Of a stretch of DNA of 64,000 nt, positions 60,812 through 64,000 are shown piece after piece. The DNA is taken from positions 5,273,501 to 5,337,500 of the forward strand of contig NZ_CP108455.1 of assembly GCF_036241575.1 (NCBI RefSeq), in the 5' to 3' direction. The stretch comes from Streptomyces sp. NBC_01267. Lineage in GTDB: Bacteria > Actinomycetota > Actinomycetes > Streptomycetales > Streptomycetaceae. The notes below the pieces were generated by a model. It was not told the origin of the DNA, did not search any database, and saw only the letters and a list, made by a program, of their open reading frames with translations. The position numbers and the translations under genes are program-made. The first letter of the stretch is position 1. Every line of letters starts with the position of its first letter.

Positions 60812-61795
60812 GTGAGGATCTTCGGGAAGGTACGGCATCGGCCCTCCGCCTCGTGGCGGCAGGCCACCGACCGCGCGTTCACGCTGATCGGCGACGGTCG
60901 GTACGAGGACGCGGGGGCGCTGCTCACGCGCGCGGCCGATCTCGAACCGTGGCTGTCCGAGTCCTGGTTCAACCTGGCCCTGCTGCACAAGTTCCGGCAC
61001 GACTGGGACCGGGCACGCACCGCCGGGCTGCGCGCCGTGGCGCTCCTCGACCGGCAGACCGGAGCCCCCGACTGGTGGAACGTCGGGATCGCGGCCACCG
61101 CACTCCAGGACTGGCCGCTGGCCCGCCGGGCCTGGCAGGCGTACGGGCTCAAGGTGCCCGGCGAGGCCGCGTCCAACGGCGAGCCGCTCGGCATGGACCT
61201 CGGGTCCGCCGCGGTACGGCTGTCGCCCGAGGGCGAGGCCGAGGTGGTCTGGGGCCGCAGGCTCGACCCCGCCCGGATCGAAGTGCTGTCCGTGCCGCTC
61301 CCCTCGTCCGGCAGGCGCTGGGGCGAGGTCGTCCTGCACGACGGCGTCCCGCACGGCGAGCGGGTCACCGCGGCGGGCCCCTCCTACCCGGTCTTCGACG
61401 AGATCGAGCTCTGGGCGCCGTCGCCCGTACCGACCTGGGTGGTCCTGGTGGAGGCGGCCGGTGAGGCGGACCGCGACGCCCTGGAGCAGCTCGCGGCCGA
61501 CGCCGGATTTGCCGCCGAGGACTGGTCCTCCTCCGTACGGCTGCTCTGCCGGGCCTGCTCGGAGTCGCAGATGGAGAGCGACGAGGGCGACGGGGCGCAG
61601 CACCTGGACCCGCACGACCACAGCGAGCCCGGCCACCCCGGCCCGCTCGGCCACCGCACGGCCGGTGAGCTCTGGGTCGCCGAGCGGGAGTGCGGCATCG
61701 CGGCCCCGGCGGCGCTGGTGCGCGGGCTGCTCGACGGCTGGGTGGCCGACAGCCCGGACAGCCGTGAATGGCGGGACCTCGAAGAGGTCTGCTGA
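60812..61795 (+). CDS. TPR-containing protein of unknown function
   Basis: 327-aa soluble protein. Residues about 15-120 form three TPR-like helices pairs (FTLIGDGRYEDAGALLTRAA, WFNLALLHKFRHDWDRA). The C-terminal part (about 130-327) is beta-rich with DEIELWAPSPVPTWVVLVEA and a CRACS motif plus ECGIA, perhaps a metal site. His/Asp-rich insert near residue 275. GTG 60812 follows GGCGGGA. No family recognised. Confidence 0.8.
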   Translation: MRIFGKVRHRPSASWRQATDRAFTLIGDGRYEDAGALLTRAADLEPWLSESWFNLALLHKFRHDWDRARTAGLRAVALLDRQTGAPDWWNVGIAATALQDWPLARRAWQAYGLKVPGEAASNGEPLGMDLGSAAVRLSPEGEAEVVWGRRLDPARIEVLSVPLPSSGRRWGEVVLHDGVPHGERVTAAGPSYPVFDEIELWAPSPVPTWVVLVEAAGEADRDALEQLAADAGFAAEDWSSSVRLLCRACSESQMESDEGDGAQHLDPHDHSEPGHPGPLGHRTAGELWVAERECGIAAPAALVRGLLDGWVADSPDSREWRDLEEVC

Positions 61796-61896
61796 GCCTC
61801 TGCGCCTGTGCCGCCCGCCGATCCGCTCCCTCGCGCGGGCGGGGCCGTTAGGCTGTACGGACCGATCCGGGTTTTTGAGGAAGGCGTACGGCGGAC

Positions 61897-62526
61897 ATGT
61901 CGCAGCAGCAGACGGACCAGCAGATCAATGACGGTTTCGTCGTGGACACCGAGGACTGCGAGGAGCGCGAGGCGGCCCACCGCGCACGCGGCACCGCCCG
62001 TCCCGTCACCGTCGTGGGCCACCCCATGCTCCACCGGGAGTGCCAGGACGTCACGTCCTTCGACGGTGAGCTGGCCCAGCTGATCGACGACATGTTCGCC
62101 AGCCAGAAGGCCGCCGAGGGCGTGGGCCTGGCCGCGAACCAGATCGGTGTCGACCTCAAGGTCTTCGTCTACGACTGCCCGGACGACGACGGCAACCGCC
62201 ACACCGGCGTCGTCTGCAACCCGGTGCTCGTCGAGCTCCCGGCCGACCGCCGCCGCCTCGACGACTCCAACGAGGGCTGCCTATCCGTCCCCACGGCGTA
62301 CGCCTCGCTGGCCCGCCCCGACTACGCCGAGGTCTCCGGCCAGGACGCCGAGGGCAACCCGATCAAGGTGCGCGGCACCGGCTACTTCGCCCGCTGCCTC
62401 CAGCACGAGACCGACCACCTGTACGGCTACCTGTACATCGACCGCCTGTCGAAGCGCGACCGCAAGGACGCGCTCCGACAGATGGAAGAGGGCACTCCGC
62501 GCTACGAGACCGTCGAGAACCTCTGA
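61897..62526 (+). CDS. def: Peptide deformylase
   Basis: 209-aa deformylase that removes formyl groups from new proteins. Three motifs: [17 protein letters not shown] and QHETDHLYG (zinc His pair with catalytic Glu). The N-terminal 35 residues are an acidic extension absent from short types. A TAGGCT -10-like hexamer lies at 61849-61854. It ends 25 bases inside the convergent hexosaminidase gene. Confidence 0.96.
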   Translation: MSQQQTDQQINDGFVVDTEDCEEREAAHRARGTARPVTVVGHPMLHRECQDVTSFDGELAQLIDDMFASQKAAEGVGLAANQIGVDLKVFVYDCPDDDGNRHTGVVCNPVLVELPADRRRLDDSNEGCLSVPTAYASLARPDYAEVSGQDAEGNPIKVRGTGYFARCLQHETDHLYGYLYIDRLSKRDRKDALRQMEEGTPRYETVENL

Positions 62527-64000
62527 CCCTGCAGCGACTGCACCGCGGCGCCGTCGGAGGCCCGCTCGCCGATGGCGAGCTGGGAGATGGCGTTGCGGAC
62601 GGTCAGCCCGCCGGCCGAACTCTCCAGCTGCCAGCGCTGGGTGCGTGAGGCGGCCGAGCAGGTGGCCACGGACAGCTCGGAGCCGACCTCCAGCGGTGCC
62701 CCGGTGTGCAGCTCGCCCCGGTTGTCCTCCAGGCACTGGCCGGTGGTGGCCGACGTCAGCGTGTAGTAGCCGTCGGCGGTGGCCTTCAGCGTCCAGGCCG
62801 CGGTGGCGTCACTGCCGAACACGACGCCCGAACCGGCCCCCGGGGCAAGGGTCTTGTGGCCCTTGGCGGTCAGCTCGTACGTGCCGTCGGCGACCGGCGT
62901 ACGGTCGGTGTTCGCCCAGCCCGGAGCGTGCCCGATCTTCTTCGCCAGCGCCTCGAAACCGGCGTACGTCGGGCTCGGCTTCGGCCCGCCCCAGGTCGCC
63001 TGTGCGATGAACCGCAGCGGCATGAAGGTCTTCGCCTCGACCTCGTTCTCGGTCTCGGCCGCGGCGCTGTCCGGCCAGAGCGAGATCTTCGCGCCGGTCA
63101 GGTTCGCGGACTTCGACGCCAGGGTCTCGCCGTCGAACTCCAGGGGCGTCCAGTTGCTGTCGTACAGCTGCTGGGTCTGTGTCGTGTAGCCGCCGCGCAC
63201 GAGGTAGAGCGCGTACGCGGAGTTCATCACGGGCCGGCCCTCGGCGATGAGCTGGGACGGCTTCTCGATGGTGCCGCCGCTGATCCAGTGCTCGACGGTG
63301 ATGTCACGGTCCAGCGGGACGACCGAGTTCTTGCCGGTCAGCCCGTCGTTCCAGATGCGCAGCGGGTGTCCGCCCGCCTTCACATGGGCGTTGACCTGGT
63401 TGATGAAGTCGGTGAAGAGGTCGTCCGGGGTGGCGCCGGCGCCGAACCGCTTCACCGCCTCGGTCTGCAGCTGCGGGTAGTCGGGGTACGCGGAGCCGAT
63501 CATGTACTCGTCCCCGCCCATGTGCCACTGCTTGGCCCCCCAGGCCTTCAGCGCCTCGTCGACGAGCGAGGTGTAGTACGTCAGCGCCTCGGGCTTGGAG
63601 ATGTCCAGCCGGGTCGGGGACGGCACCCCGTTCTTGTCCTTGAGCTGGAGCTCGGGGTGGTTCTGCAGATACGGGTCGATGTGGCCCGGGGAGTTGATCT
63701 CGGGGACCAGCTCGATGTGGTACTTCGCGGCCAGCGCGGCCAGCTGTTTGACCTCCGCCTTGGTGTAGTAGCCCCAGAACGCGGACTTCGGGTCGACGTC
63801 GCTCTTGACCTTGGCCTCGATCCAGAGCTGGTTGAGCTTCTGCGAGGCCATGTCCTTCATCAGCCGCTCGAACCACGGGAGGGAGACATGGATGTAGCAG
63901 GCGCAGACGCCGGCGCCGCGCTCGCGGTAGGCGGGGATGTCGGTGGCGGAGCCACGGGCCGCCTGCCTGTCGTCGTTCAGGAGCTGGAGCACGGTCCGGG
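62502..64000 (-). CDS. GH20 beta-N-acetylhexosaminidase, C-terminal part with ricin-type lectin domain
   Basis: Secreted-type GH20 enzyme that cleaves N-acetylglucosamine from chitin or peptidoglycan fragments. The frame is open to the window edge, so signal peptide and N-terminus are missing. Catalytic acid pair in [18 protein letters not shown] and [10 protein letters not shown] are also conserved. Residues after about 375 form a ricin B-like domain ([25 protein letters not shown]). Compared with typical GH20 enzymes, [11 protein letters not shown] has replaced the usual RGVHVD-type strand. The stop lies inside def by 25 bases. Confidence 0.92.
   Translation of the reverse strand, partial: RTVLQLLNDDRQAARGSATDIPAYRERGAGVCACYIHVSLPWFERLMKDMASQKLNQLWIEAKVKSDVDPKSAFWGYYTKAEVKQLAALAAKYHIELVPEINSPGHIDPYLQNHPELQLKDKNGVPSPTRLDISKPEALTYYTSLVDEALKAWGAKQWHMGGDEYMIGSAYPDYPQLQTEAVKRFGAGATPDDLFTDFINQVNAHVKAGGHPLRIWNDGLTGKNSVVPLDRDITVEHWISGGTIEKPSQLIAEGRPVMNSAYALYLVRGGYTTQTQQLYDSNWTPLEFDGETLASKSANLTGAKISLWPDSAAAETENEVEAKTFMPLRFIAQATWGGPKPSPTYAGFEALAKKIGHAPGWANTDRTPVADGTYELTAKGHKTLAPGAGSGVVFGSDATAAWTLKATADGYYTLTSATTGQCLEDNRGELHTGAPLEVGSELSVATCSAASRTQRWQLESSAGGLTVRNAISQLAIGERASDGAAVQSLQGQRFSTVS

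Overview
The base composition (very GC rich, third-position G/C bias), GTG/TTG starts, overlapping stop/start junctions and the gene set (wblC, sigR-rsrA, mycoredoxin, hisN-type phosphatase, UPF0182) point to a Streptomyces or a close relative. The backbone follows an order known from other actinobacteria, including the Mycobacterium tuberculosis block adnB - nudC - mrx1 - uvrD2 - whiB7 - ABC1 kinase - Rv3196-like - metalloprotease - PDZ/Lon-like protease - UPF0182.

Positions 1-5400 hold the end of an AdnB-like helicase-nuclease, an M20 dipeptidase and nudC. Between nudC and the mycoredoxin gene lies an extra block of about 10 kb (5437-15400). Its main part is a tight, overlapping five-gene operon: trypsin-like protease, PknG-like kinase, von Willebrand A protein, four-helix membrane protein and solute-binding lipoprotein. 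A divergent trypco2-type gene precedes it. The last four genes resemble the mycobacterial GlnH-GlnX-PknG sensor relay, here combined with a protease/trypco2/vWA set of the kind seen in bacterial conflict systems. This is the most unusual locus of the window. It ends in a scar region with short tandem repeats, a 29-codon mycoredoxin tail, a SHOCT-like tail and a nucleotidyltransferase gene.

Positions 15453-35576 return to the backbone: mycoredoxin with a perfect SigR promoter, uvrD2, wblC with its promoter, leader ORF and attenuator, an ABC1 kinase, a ThiF-like protein, a YgjP-type metallopeptidase, a TerD/AIM24 three-gene group, a Nudix hydrolase and DUF2342 protease, an SDR-like protein, moaE, a PDZ/Lon-like protease, a PPA1309 protein and UPF0182. 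Two identical initiator tRNA genes (35673 and 37939) flank a large Sel1/TPR gene.

Positions 38087-51500 contain an SsuABC-type importer, a Fur-family regulator divergent from a catalase, a CBS protein, an inositol-monophosphatase-family enzyme (likely hisN), a TetR regulator and a peptide ABC importer with a fused double ATPase. Positions 51533-64000 contain an SMR exporter, rsgA, aroA, an M50 protease, an SRAP protein, a hydrolase, the thiol-stress pair sigR-rsrA with its own SigR promoter, two tandem HD-domain membrane proteins, a TPR protein, peptide deformylase and the C-terminal part of a GH20 hexosaminidase. Redox defence recurs throughout: mycoredoxin, wblC, catalase with its repressor, and sigR-rsrA.
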